Notes: a model not told the origin generated them from the sequence alone. 64,000 bases of DNA from Paraburkholderia ultramafica (GCF_902859915.1 NZ_CADIKK010000031.1:30998-94997), one strand, 5' to 3'; positions 21,297 to 29,412 are shown, numbered from the stretch's first letter. A program made the numbers and translations.

Positions 21297-21956
21297 TCAG
21301 CGTGAACTCAAAAGCGTGTGCTGCGGCACCAGACGGCCCGCGAGCAACGGGATCACGACACACGTCACCGAGGTCACGAGCACGAGGAAATAGCGGTGCT
21401 GTCGTCGCCGGCCGGCACGGCTGAATACACCGCCACCGAGAGCGTTTGCATGCGACCCGGCAGGTTGCCCGCGATCATCAGCGTCGCGCCGAATTCGCTG
21501 AGCGCGCGCGAACGCCAGCAGCCCGCCGGCGAGAATGCCGCGCGCGGCGAGCGGCAGCGTCACGCGAAAGAACACTGCCGTCTCGCTGACGCCGAGCGTG
21601 CGCGCCGCCCGCTCGAGTTGCGGATCGACGGATTCGCACGCGGCGCGCGCCGATTTCAGCACGAGCGGGAAGGCCACGACCGTCGACGCGATCACCGCAC
21701 CCTGCCAGGTGAACACCAACTGGATATCGAAGCGGTCGAGCCACGCGCCGATCACGCTGCGTCGACCGAGCAGCACGATCAGGTAGTAGCCGAGCACGGT
21801 GGGCGGCAGCAGGAGCGGCAGCATCAGCAGCGAATCGATCACGTCCCGCACGCCGGAGCGCCAGCGCGACAAACCGAAGCCCACCGCGACGCCGAACACC
21901 AGATTGAGCGCCGTGGCCCAGCCCGCGACTTTCAACGACAGCAGGAGCGGAATTAC
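21297..21956 (-). pseudogene. modB: molybdate ABC transporter permease, frameshifted and 5'-truncated
   Basis: ModB sequence is clear: LKVAGWATALNLVFGVAVGF, SLLMLPLLLPPTVLGYYLIV, FPLVLKSARAACESVDPQLE. After GILAGGLLAFARA the reading frame changes: LSEFGATLMIAGNLPGRMQT lies in another frame, and the first frame resumes with LVLVTSVTCVVIPLLAGRLV. This gives two opposite indels of about 100 bp separation. At the 5' end an in-frame TGA stands only eight codons before LKVAGW, with no start codon between. The normal neighbours modA and modC are missing on both sides. The transporter is therefore not functional here. Confidence 0.85.
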
Positions 21957-22014
21957 TCACGACGGCGATTGATTCACGCGCATGAGGTGCTTTGTGAAGC
22001 AGAAGGGCGGCGTT

Positions 22015-22716
22015 TCAGACGCGGGACGCGTGCGGCGGCGCGAGCGTGTTGAGCGTTTGCGACAGCGGTGCCGTCGCCGGGCGGACATCGCGCACCGCCT
22101 TCCATTTGGCGCGGATGAACGGCCTTTCATGACCGGACACTTTCAGCGCGATGTGCGTGACCCAGCGCTGGGTCGGCACGTGCACGCCGTGCATCAGCAC
22201 GGCAAGAACCAGCATGCTAACGGCGACGGGCATTGCCGACAAACGGCCCGGCTCGGCATTCCACGCGATGCGCACGAACAGCAGCGCGGCCAATGCGCCC
22301 ACCAGGCAGCCGGTGACGGCTTCAGACGGCGAGTGAGCGCTCAGTACGACGCGCGACAGTCCCACCGCAATACCCGCGGCCAGCCCAAGTACGACGCCGA
22401 TCAGCCGAACGGCAGGGCGTGCGGGCAGCAGCATCAGGAACAAGGCGACCGGATAGACCGCGGTGGACAGCATCGCGTGGCCGCTGACGCCGGTGAAGTC
22501 GAGCTCCCGCACGCCGAAACCCCAGCCGAGGAATGCCAGCTTGGTCACGGTCACCACGCCGATGGCCGCGCCGAGCAGCAGCAGCCAGCCCGCCGCCATG
22601 CGCCACGTGTAGCCGAGCGCCAGCCACAGCGCAATCGCGAACGCGAGCGGCAGCGTCATGCCGGCCCCGCCGAGACTGGTGATCGAGTACCACAGATGGA
22701 GAGGTAAATCGGGCAT
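22015..22716 (-). CDS. PAP2-family membrane phosphatase
   Basis: Membrane protein of 233 aa with several transmembrane segments. PAP2 acid phosphatase motifs are visible: SGHAMLS (motif 2, about residues 78-84) and SRVVLSAHSPSEAVTG (motif 3, with the catalytic His). Such enzymes dephosphorylate lipid phosphates, such as phosphatidate or undecaprenyl diphosphate, at the periplasmic face. The first motif (KxxxxxxRP) is not obvious, so the activity may deviate. The start is the ATG at 22716 (MPDLPLHLWYSITSLGG). It is divergent from the esterase gene and stands just upstream of the dead modB. Confidence 0.8.
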   Translation of the reverse strand: MPDLPLHLWYSITSLGGAGMTLPLAFAIALWLALGYTWRMAAGWLLLLGAAIGVVTVTKLAFLGWGFGVRELDFTGVSGHAMLSTAVYPVALFLMLLPARPAVRLIGVVLGLAAGIAVGLSRVVLSAHSPSEAVTGCLVGALAALLFVRIAWNAEPGRLSAMPVAVSMLVLAVLMHGVHVPTQRWVTHIALKVSGHERPFIRAKWKAVRDVRPATAPLSQTLNTLAPPHASRV

Positions 22717-23082
22717 GGCAGGAGTGCGACCCAGGCCGCGTAGAATCGGGTTGGTAAAGAAATCAACGCGCGAGCGGCGCGAAACGCCGACGCGGCGCAG
22801 GCCCGCACATCAAATGATTTAACCGCCAGTATAGACGGGTGTTGCACCCCGGTCTCACCGTGCGCGGCGCCTTTGGCCGCCAAACGTTAGGTGGCGAACA
22901 AGCATTGCAGCGCTTTGACGCCAAGGCGGCCCCAAGGTTCGCCGCGCGGACATTTCGGTCCTGGGTGCCATCCCAGGCCTCCTGCATCGCATGAGGATTG
23001 ATGTTATTGTGCATTGCACAACGATGCGTCGTTCGAGGTTTTATCGAGCGGCCCCTGTCCCTTTTTGCGAGGTCATCCGCCG
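22717..23082. other. intergenic region between the PAP2 and esterase genes
   Basis: No gene is apparent in these 366 bp. The one structured element is the 15-bp palindrome at 23007-23021, described separately. Promoters for both divergent genes must lie here. Confidence 0.5.
23007..23021. promoter_or_regulatory. perfect palindrome TTGTGCATTGCACAA upstream of the esterase gene
   Basis: TTGTGCA and TGCACAA flank a single T. The centre is about 70 bp before the esterase start. It looks like a dimeric repressor operator. Because the target is a PHB-depolymerase-like gene, a PhaR-type regulator is an attractive guess, but this is only inference. Confidence 0.5.
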
Positions 23083-24279
23083 ATGGCAAAAAGTCTATCG
23101 AAAATCTGGCTACGCGGTCTGAAGCGACTGTTTGCAATTCAAACCGAGCACGCTCAAAAGACCGCCAAACGCACCACGGCGAGGCCGACGCGGCCCGCTA
23201 CCGACAAACCGTCGACCAAGGTTCGTCCAGTCAAGCCGGTGGCTGCGCTGCGCGTGCCCGCAAAGCGCGACGCGCCGCTTGCCGCCCCACGCGAGTCGCG
23301 GGTGCGTCCGCGCGCGTCGGCGTGGGCGAGCGGCGCGTGGACGCGCTCGTTCCATTCCGCGCCGGTCGCTCCCGGGCGGCTCGTCAATCATCTCCAATAC
23401 GGTCTGTATATCCCGTCCGGCCATGCACTCGAGGCGATGCCGCTGGTCGTGATGCTGCACGGTTGCACCCAGTCGATCGATGAATTCGCTGAAGGCACGC
23501 GGATGAACGTGCTGGCGGACCGCTTCGGCTTTGCCGTGGTTTATCCGGAGCAGTCGAAACACGCGCATTCGCATCGCTGCTGGCACTGGTACGACGCTGG
23601 CGAAAGCGCCGGCGGGGCCGAGGCGCGCGCCGTGGTCTCCCTTGTGGATGCGCTGGTTGCGCAGCATGGGTTCGACGACGAGCGTGTGTATGTCGCCGGG
23701 ATTTCCGCCGGTGCGGGCCTGACGGCGCTGCTGGCGGTCAAGCATCCGGAACATTTCGCGGCAGTCGCGCTGCACTCCGGCCCCGCTTTCGGCGAGGCCC
23801 GCTCGGGCATTACCGCGATGGACGTGATGCGCCGCGGCGCACGCCGCGAGCCGGCCGCGCTCGCCGACGAGATGACCGACGTGGCCAACTACCCCGGCAT
23901 GCCGGCGATTGTCATCCACGGCGATGCCGATCACGTGGTCGCGCCGGTCAATGCGGACCAACTGGCGGAGCAATTCCTTCGCCTGAACCGGATCGTCGAC
24001 GCGAACGGCGCCCGCAAATCCGGCGAAGTGCGCGAAGACCGCAAGGGCGGCGTGGTGACGCGCGACTACGTGCGCGGCGGACGGCGCGTAGTGCGGCTAT
24101 GCCGTGTGCAAGGGCTCGCCCACGCCTGGAGCGGTGGCGACGACGCCGTGCCGTTCCATTCGGCCAAAGGCCCGGACGCAAGCGCCATGGTGTGGGAATT
24201 TTTCAAGCATCAACGCCGCACAAGCACCGGCCGGATCGCGGAAAGTGCCGTCACAGCGGCCTCATCGGCCGGACGGTGA
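23083..24279 (+). CDS. PHB-depolymerase-family alpha/beta-hydrolase esterase
   Basis: Protein of 398 aa, 'esterase PHB depolymerase' family. The oxyanion region is VVMLHGCTQSIDEFAEGTRM. The lipase box is GISAGAG (nucleophile Ser, about residue 207), the acid is in HGDADHVVAP and the His is in HAWSGGD. The first ~85 residues are basic, Lys/Arg/Pro/Ala-rich and without a classical signal peptide (MAKSLSKIWLRGLKRLFAIQ), so a cytoplasmic granule-associated enzyme is as likely as a secreted one. The start is the ATG at 23083. The substrate could be short-chain polyhydroxyalkanoate or acyl/feruloyl esters. Confidence 0.88.
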   Translation: MAKSLSKIWLRGLKRLFAIQTEHAQKTAKRTTARPTRPATDKPSTKVRPVKPVAALRVPAKRDAPLAAPRESRVRPRASAWASGAWTRSFHSAPVAPGRLVNHLQYGLYIPSGHALEAMPLVVMLHGCTQSIDEFAEGTRMNVLADRFGFAVVYPEQSKHAHSHRCWHWYDAGESAGGAEARAVVSLVDALVAQHGFDDERVYVAGISAGAGLTALLAVKHPEHFAAVALHSGPAFGEARSGITAMDVMRRGARREPAALADEMTDVANYPGMPAIVIHGDADHVVAPVNADQLAEQFLRLNRIVDANGARKSGEVREDRKGGVVTRDYVRGGRRVVRLCRVQGLAHAWSGGDDAVPFHSAKGPDASAMVWEFFKHQRRTSTGRIAESAVTAASSAGR

Positions 24280-24318
24280 CGTTGAAACAACAGTTCGAAA
24301 TGAGCAGTGGCGCAATCC

Positions 24319-24366
24319 TAGGGTTTTCCCTATAATAAGGGTTATCCCTTAGGAGCTAACTCCTAA
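24319..24366 (+). promoter_or_regulatory. TATAAT promoter element embedded in three tandem short inverted repeats
   Basis: A consensus -10 hexamer TATAAT (24331-24336) overlaps the end of TAGGGttttCCCTA (24319-24332). It is followed immediately by AAGGGttatCCCTT (24337-24350) and TTAGGAGctaaCTCCTAA (24349-24366). All three repeats have 4-nt spacers. No good -35 box is seen, so an activator or repressor site is likely. The set lies 21 bp before the DUF3563 start. Confidence 0.65.
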
Positions 24367-24387
24367 AACTCATTGTCGAGGTTGACC

Positions 24388-24564
24388 ATGTACCTGCTTA
24401 GCCGCCTGTTCCTGTTTTTGACCAAATCGCCCGACCAACTCGCGAAAGAACGCGCGGATGCCTATCTGGCCGAGGCTACCGATCTGTACGATCTCGAGTT
24501 CCGCATGCGCAAGCTGGACCGTGATGTGAACGTCCGCCAACCGTCGTGGATGAGCCAGCACTAA
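24388..24564 (+). CDS. DUF3563 family small protein
   Basis: Protein of 58 aa beginning MYLLSRLFLFLTKSPDQLAK, with the conserved core ERADAYLAEATDLYDLEFRM and the end QPSWMSQH. This is the DUF3563 pattern, a miniprotein common in Burkholderia and relatives with no known function. The N terminus is hydrophobic/amphipathic and the rest highly charged. The start is the ATG at 24388, with GAGG 7 nt upstream. Its own elaborate promoter region (three inverted repeats and TATAAT) suggests tight regulation. Confidence 0.85.
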   Translation: MYLLSRLFLFLTKSPDQLAKERADAYLAEATDLYDLEFRMRKLDRDVNVRQPSWMSQH

Positions 24565-24659
24565 GCTGAGCAAATTAAAGCATCGGCACGTAGTGAAACG
24601 CCGGTGTTCGGGGCTAGCCGCCCAAGCTGTCAGCCACGCTCAGCCATCCTGACGCACGT

Positions 24660-25028
24660 TCAGAAAGCCGGATTCAATTGCCTCAGCGTGTAATTCAACA
24701 CTGCGGCGAACGCCACCCAGGCGACATACGGCACCAGCAGTATCCCTGCCCAGCGGTCCCGCCGCCAGAATACAAACGTCAGCGCGACGATCAAAACCAG
24801 CAGGATCACGATATCGGCCAGCGCTAAAGCTGGTCGATGCAGGCCGAAAAACAGCCACATCCACGCTGCGTTGAACAGCAACTGAACCACCCACAAGACG
24901 ATCGCCGTACTCGCGCCGTCGCGTTTCCACACGCGCCAGACGGAAATCGCCATCAGCACGTAAAGCACTGTCCAGGCCGGCGGGAATACCCAGTTCGGCG
25001 GATTGAACGCAGGCTTTTGCAGCCCTGC
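24660..25028 (-). pseudogene. tspO: 3' part of a TspO/MBR-family gene joined to photolyase sequence
   Basis: About 122 codons encode the TspO/peripheral-benzodiazepine-receptor-like membrane protein from its first loop onward: LQKPAFNPPNWVFPPAWTVL, NAAWMWLFFGLHRPALALAD and the end PYVAWVAFAAVLNYTLRQLN. Four of the usual five transmembrane helices remain; helix 1 (about 30-35 residues) is missing. Upstream the frame is continuous with photolyase sequence, so a deletion fused the two genes at about 25028/25029. The fused frame could only be translated from an internal start, because phrB itself is frameshifted. Confidence 0.82.
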
Positions 25029-25545
25029 GAACGGCGTGAACACCGTGAACGGCTTGCTTTGGCCGGTCAACACCTCGGCGCGCTCGAAAATCACCTGGTC
25101 CTTGAACGTCAGCCACTGGCGTCCGGCTTCGGCGAGACGCTCACGCACGCACTCGTCGCGCTCGATCGCGACCGGCTCGTAATCGTGATTCGCGAATACC
25201 GCATCGACGCGGAGTTCGTTGGCGAGTTTGGGCACGAGGTCGGCCGGATTGCCGTACAGCACGATCAGGCCGCCGCCGTTCGCGCGCAACGCGTCATCCA
25301 GTTCGCGCAGCGCCGCGAGAATGAACTCGATGCGGCGGTCCTGCGCCTGCGTATCTGGATGACGAGTCTGCCAGACCGTCGACGAGCGGCTGCAGGATTG
25401 TCGTATCGAACACGAAAGCGCACCAGACGCGCTCGCAATGCTTGAGCGCGTAGTAGAGGGCGGCGTTGTCCGCATTGCGCAGGTCGCGGCGGAACCAGAC
25501 CAGACCGGTGTCGAAGGAGTCGTTCAGTTGTCGGACGCGTGTCAT
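25029..25545 (-). pseudogene. phrB: N-terminal part of a deoxyribodipyrimidine photolyase, frameshifted and truncated
   Basis: From the ATG at 25545 the sequence reads FDTGLVWFRRDLRNADNAAL and VWCAFVFDTTILQPLVDGL, the start of the photolyase alpha/beta domain. Near 25375 the frame shifts; the protein continues in another frame with RHPDTQAQDRRIEFILAALR and ends TGQSKPFTVFTPF at about 25029. There it joins tspO sequence. The FAD-binding C-terminal half (about 300 residues) is lost. The protein cannot repair cyclobutane dimers. The two lesions, a frameshift and a deletion fusion, show long-standing loss of selection. Confidence 0.85.
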
Positions 25546-25756
25546 CGGGACCGTCGGTCAGAGCGAGGGGACGCGCTATGTGCTATTGCTGGCCGCAGCC
25601 GCAGCGGGCGGCACGGATCATAGCGCAGACTGCCTGCCCCGTCCGCAAAACGCAGCAATGCCCGCCCCTATTGTGCAGGGTGCGGGCGCAGTTCGCGGCG
25701 GCGCGGTGGTGCCACGCCGCTTCGACGATTCATTGACGCTTCATCGACGCCGCCGC

Positions 25757-26176
25757 TTACGCGACTTGCAGACGAACCGCGACGTTGTTGCGGGTGGCGT
25801 TCGAGTACGGGCAGACCTGATGCGCGGCATCGACCAGTTCCTTGGCGGTATCCGCCGGCAGACCCGGCAGCGAGATGCGCAGATCGATATCGAGTGCGAA
25901 GCCGCCTTTGTCGTTCGGACCGATGCCCACTTCGGCGGTGACTTGCGTGTCGGCCGGCAAAGTCTGCTTTTTCTGGCCAGCGACGAATTTCATCGCGCTC
26001 AGAAAACAGGCCGAGTAGCCGGCTGCGAACAGTTGTTCCGGATTCGTGCCGGCTGCACCGTTGCCGCCGAGTTCACGCGGCGCCGCGAGCTTGACGTCCA
26101 GCGCATTGTCCGACGACACAGCACGGCCGTCGCGGCCACCGGTACTCGTTGCGCTTGCTTTGTAGAGGATGTTCAT
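25757..26176 (-). CDS. ohr: organic hydroperoxide resistance protein Ohr
   Basis: Thiol peroxidase of 139 aa (OsmC/Ohr family) that reduces organic and fatty-acid hydroperoxides with lipoyl-protein electrons. Both redox cysteines are in their usual context: GYSACFLSAMKFVAG (peroxidatic) and AHQVCPYSNATRNN (resolving). The catalytic Arg/Glu region (AAPRELGGNGAAGTNPEQLF) is intact. I start it at the ATG at 26176 (MNILYKASATSTGGRDG); the open frame extends 12 codons upstream without support. It lies downstream of ohrR on the same strand, with a perfect palindromic operator between them. Confidence 0.95.
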   Translation of the reverse strand: MNILYKASATSTGGRDGRAVSSDNALDVKLAAPRELGGNGAAGTNPEQLFAAGYSACFLSAMKFVAGQKKQTLPADTQVTAEVGIGPNDKGGFALDIDLRISLPGLPADTAKELVDAAHQVCPYSNATRNNVAVRLQVA

Positions 26177-26280
26177 GGTGCTGCTCCTAGTTTGGGTTGT
26201 CAGGATCTGCATGTTTGCCGCTGTTTGCTGGCCCGCCGTTCTGGCGGAGGGCTATCGGAGCGGCATGTCGTTAAGATAGT

Positions 26281-26297
26281 ACACAAATCATTTGTGT
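26281..26297. promoter_or_regulatory. probable OhrR operator in front of ohr
   Basis: ACACAAATCATTTGTGT is a perfect 8+1+8 palindrome located 105 bp upstream of the ohr start, in a short AT-rich stretch between ohrR and ohr. MarR-type dimers such as OhrR bind sites of this kind, so peroxide-induced release at this site would de-repress ohr. Confidence 0.65.
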
Positions 26298-26348
26298 GCA
26301 AACTAATTTATGAATCGGCGCGATAGGGTGCGCTTTGCGGCCGCCCGG

Positions 26349-26801
26349 CTAGTGATCCATGTAGTCGTTGAGGGTGCTGCGCAGACGGGTCAGGTCGTCG
26401 CGCAGACGCAGCAGGAATTCCTGCGTTTGCTGGGTCGCGCAGAAGATTTCCGCGGGCACTTCGCGCGCCTGGCGCTTGAGTGCCGTGCCGGCTTTAGTGA
26501 GCCGGATATACACGAGCCGTTCATCGTCGACACCGCGTACGCGTTCCAGCAGGCCTTGCGTCTCGAGGCGCTTGAGCAGCGGCGTGACCGTCGCCGAGTC
26601 GAGATTCAGGCGCGCGGCCATGTCCTTGACGGTGACGTCGTCGCTCTCCCACAGCACCAGCATCGTCAGATATTGCGGATACGTGAGACCCAGCTTCTCG
26701 AGCAACGGCTTGTACGCCTTCGTCATGGCGAGCGAGGTCGAGTAGAGGGCGAAGCAGAGTTGCTCGTCGAGCGTGAAGGGCAAAGCGGGGCGCTGGGTCA
26801 T
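26349..26801 (-). CDS. ohrR: MarR-family organic-peroxide sensor OhrR
   Basis: Repressor of 150 aa. The N-terminal LDEQLCFALYSTSLAMTKAY carries the single reactive Cys that OhrR proteins use to sense organic peroxides. The winged helix-turn-helix is VTVKDMAARLNLDSATVTPL followed by the wing ERVRGVDDERLVYIRLT. A second Cys sits near the C terminus (EIFCATQQTQEF), as in two-cysteine OhrR proteins. The start is the ATG at 26801. It lies 172 bp upstream of ohr in the same direction. The region before its own start contains two copies of TGCAAATCGAT, probably its autoregulatory site. Confidence 0.93.
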   Translation of the reverse strand: MTQRPALPFTLDEQLCFALYSTSLAMTKAYKPLLEKLGLTYPQYLTMLVLWESDDVTVKDMAARLNLDSATVTPLLKRLETQGLLERVRGVDDERLVYIRLTKAGTALKRQAREVPAEIFCATQQTQEFLLRLRDDLTRLRSTLNDYMDH

Positions 26802-26825
26802 GGTGCATCTCGTATAAAAAGAGCG

Positions 26826-26870
26826 TGCAAATCGATTGCGCGCAAACCATTATGCTGCAAATCGATGCAG
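26826..26870. promoter_or_regulatory. direct repeat of TGCAAATCGAT upstream of ohrR
   Basis: TGCAAATCGAT occurs at 26826-26836 and again at 26856-26866, 30 bp (about three helical turns) apart. Each lies in a short imperfect palindrome (GCAAATCGATTGC; CTGCAAATCGATGCAG). The site is 25-69 bp before the ohrR start, suitable for autorepression. Confidence 0.55.
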
Positions 26871-26984
26871 GTGGACGAGCGTGGCCGGGGATCGAGTGAA
26901 GCGGCGCGGGCGGTGCCGCGTTGGGGCAATGCGCGGGCGGGCGCCAGAACAGCGCCCGCGCGTGAACGACATTCAAGCCGGCAT

Positions 26985-27791
26985 TTACGCGGCCGGCTTG
27001 GTCGGCAGATCCGGCGCTTCGGGCGTTTGCACGCCGAAGCAGCCGCGATAAGTCGCGTAGAACGAGCAGTACAGCATGGTCGTGACGATCATCGTGGCGG
27101 GCATCAGGATCGCAAACGCGAACTCGGCCGCGCCCAGCGCCTGAATCAGCGCGGACAGACCGAGCGACACCGTGATGGCCACGGCGAACCACAGCGCGCC
27201 GAACACGATGAACGCGCCGCGATTGCGCCAGCAACTGACGATGCTGAAGAACATCGCCTTCACGGGCGGCACGTCATGCCATGCGGAGAGAATCGGCGAG
27301 AACCAGAAGATCATGGCCACCGGAATGTAGAACGCGAAGGCCGTGATCACCGCGAGCGGAATATTGCTGTTGGCAATCGCTTCCTGATCCATCGAGCCGC
27401 CGCCGAGCATCACCTTCAGCAGCATGCCGCCGTCGGCGAGCGCCGACCCGGCCAGCACGAGTGCCATCGCGACGACATAGAGCACGCCGAGCACCAGTAG
27501 CCGCCTGGCGACAACCGGGCCATACGAATGAAAGCCGTCCACCAGAATGGTCGGAAACACCGGCTTGCCGGCGATCGTGTTGCGGCACGCCGCCATGAAG
27601 CCGACCGCGACGCCCGGGATGAACGCCAGCGGCAGCACGCCGCCGACCACCGGAATCTGCGACACGAGCGTCATCACCAGCAGATAGGTGAAGAACAGCG
27701 TCAGGAATGCGAGCGGGTTCTTGCGGAACAGCCAGATACCCTGCCGGAACCACACATAGCCGGTTTTCGCGGGGACTTCGATCAGTTGCAT
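26985..27791 (-). CDS. BPSS1780-like multi-pass membrane protein
   Basis: Membrane protein of 268 aa with about six hydrophobic segments (NPLAFLTLFFTYLLVMTLV, VVGGVLPLAFIPGVAVGFMA, LLVLGVLYVVAMALVLAGSA, and others) and the opening VPAKTGYVWFRQGIWLFRKN. I recognise it as the Burkholderia BPSS1780 family. Its function is unknown. The start at 27791 overlaps the end of thrB by 10 bp, so it is translationally coupled to the homoserine kinase gene. A metabolic link to threonine synthesis is not otherwise supported. Confidence 0.85.
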   Translation of the reverse strand: MQLIEVPAKTGYVWFRQGIWLFRKNPLAFLTLFFTYLLVMTLVSQIPVVGGVLPLAFIPGVAVGFMAACRNTIAGKPVFPTILVDGFHSYGPVVARRLLVLGVLYVVAMALVLAGSALADGGMLLKVMLGGGSMDQEAIANSNIPLAVITAFAFYIPVAMIFWFSPILSAWHDVPPVKAMFFSIVSCWRNRGAFIVFGALWFAVAITVSLGLSALIQALGAAEFAFAILMPATMIVTTMLYCSFYATYRGCFGVQTPEAPDLPTKPAA

Positions 27792-28777
27792 GGGGTATGG
27801 ATGCCTGGATGTGCAACGCCTGACAGGCGTTCGCGCAGAATGCGCTCGAAATGGCCGGGGTCGTGCGGCTTGAGCAACTCGGCCGCGCGCGGCAAGTGAA
27901 AATCATACAGGCGCGAGACCCAGAAGCGGTACGCGGCCGCTCGCAGCATGTCGCCCCAATGGCGGTTTTCTTCGACGGTGAACGGACGCACGGTCTGGTA
28001 GGCGCGCAGCATGGCTTCGGTGCGCGCGTCGTCCAGCTTGCCGGTGGCGAGGTCCACGCACCAGTCGTTGACCGTGACCGCGACGTCGAACAGCCACTTG
28101 TCGCAACCGGCGAAATAGAAGTCGAAGAAGCCGCCCAGGCGCACTTCATGGCCGGTGTCCGGCGCGGCGTGCGCGAACATCGCGTTGTCGCGGAACAGAT
28201 CGGCGTGGCAGGGGCCTGCGGGCAGCGCAGCGTAATCGGGCGATGCGAAGAAGGCTTCCTGATGCGCGAGTTCGGACGACAGCAGGTCGCGCTGCGCGCC
28301 TTCCAGAAACGGCAGGATGGTCGGCACGGTTTCCCGCCACCACGGCAGGCTGCGCAGATTCGGCTGATAGCCGGTGAAATCGCGTCCCGCCAGGTGCAGG
28401 CGCGCCAGCATCTGCCCGACTTCGACGCAGTGCTCGATGCCGGGCTCCAACTCGGGCGCGCCTTCGAGCCTGGTCACGATGGCGGCGGGCTTGCCGAGCA
28501 GCATGCCGAACAGCGCGCCGTCCTCGCGCGGCATCGGGTCCGGCACTGGCACGCGGTGCGCGGCCAGGTGGCGCATCAGGTCGAGGTAGAAGGGCAGTTG
28601 TTCGGCCGTCAGCTTTTCGAAAATCGTCAGGACATATTCGCCGCGCGTCGTCGTCAGAAAGAAGTTGCTGTTCTCAATACCGGACGAGGTGCCGCGAAAC
28701 TCGACGACATCGCCGAGATCGTAGTGACGCATCCATTCTGCTAGTTGGGGTTCGTTGACAGCGGTGAAGACAGCCAT
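27782..28777 (-). CDS. thrB: homoserine kinase (choline-kinase-like type)
   Basis: Phosphorylates L-homoserine to O-phosphohomoserine in threonine synthesis. The 331-aa protein is the proteobacterial ThrB with an aminoglycoside-phosphotransferase fold, not the GHMP type: FRGTSSGIENSNFFLTTTRG (N lobe), the catalytic loop GPCHADLFRDNAMF and GFFDFYFAGCDKWLFD (metal-binding Asp). The start is the ATG at 28777 (MAVFTAVNEPQLAEWMRHYD). It overlaps the next gene by 10 bp. In pseudomonads I recall thrB lying beside a DUF2782 gene and polA. The same neighbours occur here, with amn and a LOG gene inserted. Confidence 0.94.
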   Translation of the reverse strand: MAVFTAVNEPQLAEWMRHYDLGDVVEFRGTSSGIENSNFFLTTTRGEYVLTIFEKLTAEQLPFYLDLMRHLAAHRVPVPDPMPREDGALFGMLLGKPAAIVTRLEGAPELEPGIEHCVEVGQMLARLHLAGRDFTGYQPNLRSLPWWRETVPTILPFLEGAQRDLLSSELAHQEAFFASPDYAALPAGPCHADLFRDNAMFAHAAPDTGHEVRLGGFFDFYFAGCDKWLFDVAVTVNDWCVDLATGKLDDARTEAMLRAYQTVRPFTVEENRHWGDMLRAAAYRFWVSRLYDFHLPRAAELLKPHDPGHFERILRERLSGVAHPGIHTPCN

Positions 28778-29016
28778 GCGGGAAACGTCGGATCAGGTTG
28801 GTCGGGCTGGCGCGATGCGGCCAGTGCGATGTGTGGCAAATGCGGTGCTGAAAAACGGTGTTGAGCGGTGGCAGTCACGGCCGCGCAGCGAACGCGGCAT
28901 CGCAATGCCGTCTCGCGAGAGTGAAGCACGGCACCAGGCCGAAAGCCCTCGGCACCGCCTCGCGAAGCGCGCGCAACCGCGGCGGCGGCCCGCGCCGGGC
29001 CGCCGCCCGGCACCCA

Positions 29017-29412
29017 TCAATAGTGCAGATTCACCGACGGCAAACGCGTGCTTGGGCGGCCGTTGACGCCGACGGTGGGCGACGTGTCGAGCGGTGCGCT
29101 CATCTGGTAGCGCGTGCCGAAATTCGAATGCACGTTGATTTCAACTGGCTTGCCTTTGTCGCGGTATTCGGTGATTTCCGTGCCGTTGGCGCTGCGCTCG
29201 TGGAAGCTCGGCGTGCGCGGAACGTTGATTTCGACCTTCGAACTGACCTCGGCGGCCGGGCGATTGATCTTCTCCAGGTCGGGCAGACCGGCCCGTTCAT
29301 TGGCGGACTGGGGCGCGCCGGGGGGCGGAGTGTCATCGACGGGCTGGGCAGCCATCGCGGCGTTGCCAAAGGCGAGGGCCAGTGCAACGGCGACGGGAAG
29401 GAACGGCTTCAT
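29017..29412 (-). CDS. DUF2782-like exported protein
   Basis: Protein of 131 aa with a clear signal peptide (MKPFLPVAVALALAFGNAAM, cleavage about AMA-AQP) and a Pro-rich linker (VDDTPPPGAPQS). The C-terminal part (NGTEITEYRDKGKPVEINVH, NFGTRYQM) matches the short DUF2782 motif of small periplasmic proteins found beside thrB/polA. The start is the ATG at 29412; the same frame is open farther upstream, but the signal peptide fixes the start. The function is unknown. It is followed after 239 bp by thrB on the same strand. Confidence 0.82.
   Translation of the reverse strand: MKPFLPVAVALALAFGNAAMAAQPVDDTPPPGAPQSANERAGLPDLEKINRPAAEVSSKVEINVPRTPSFHERSANGTEITEYRDKGKPVEINVHSNFGTRYQMSAPLDTSPTVGVNGRPSTRLPSVNLHY

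Noticed and set aside
24660..25475. A functional photolyase-TspO fusion protein
   Set aside because: The photolyase part needs a frameshift to be read from its own start and lacks its FAD domain; TspO lacks helix 1.
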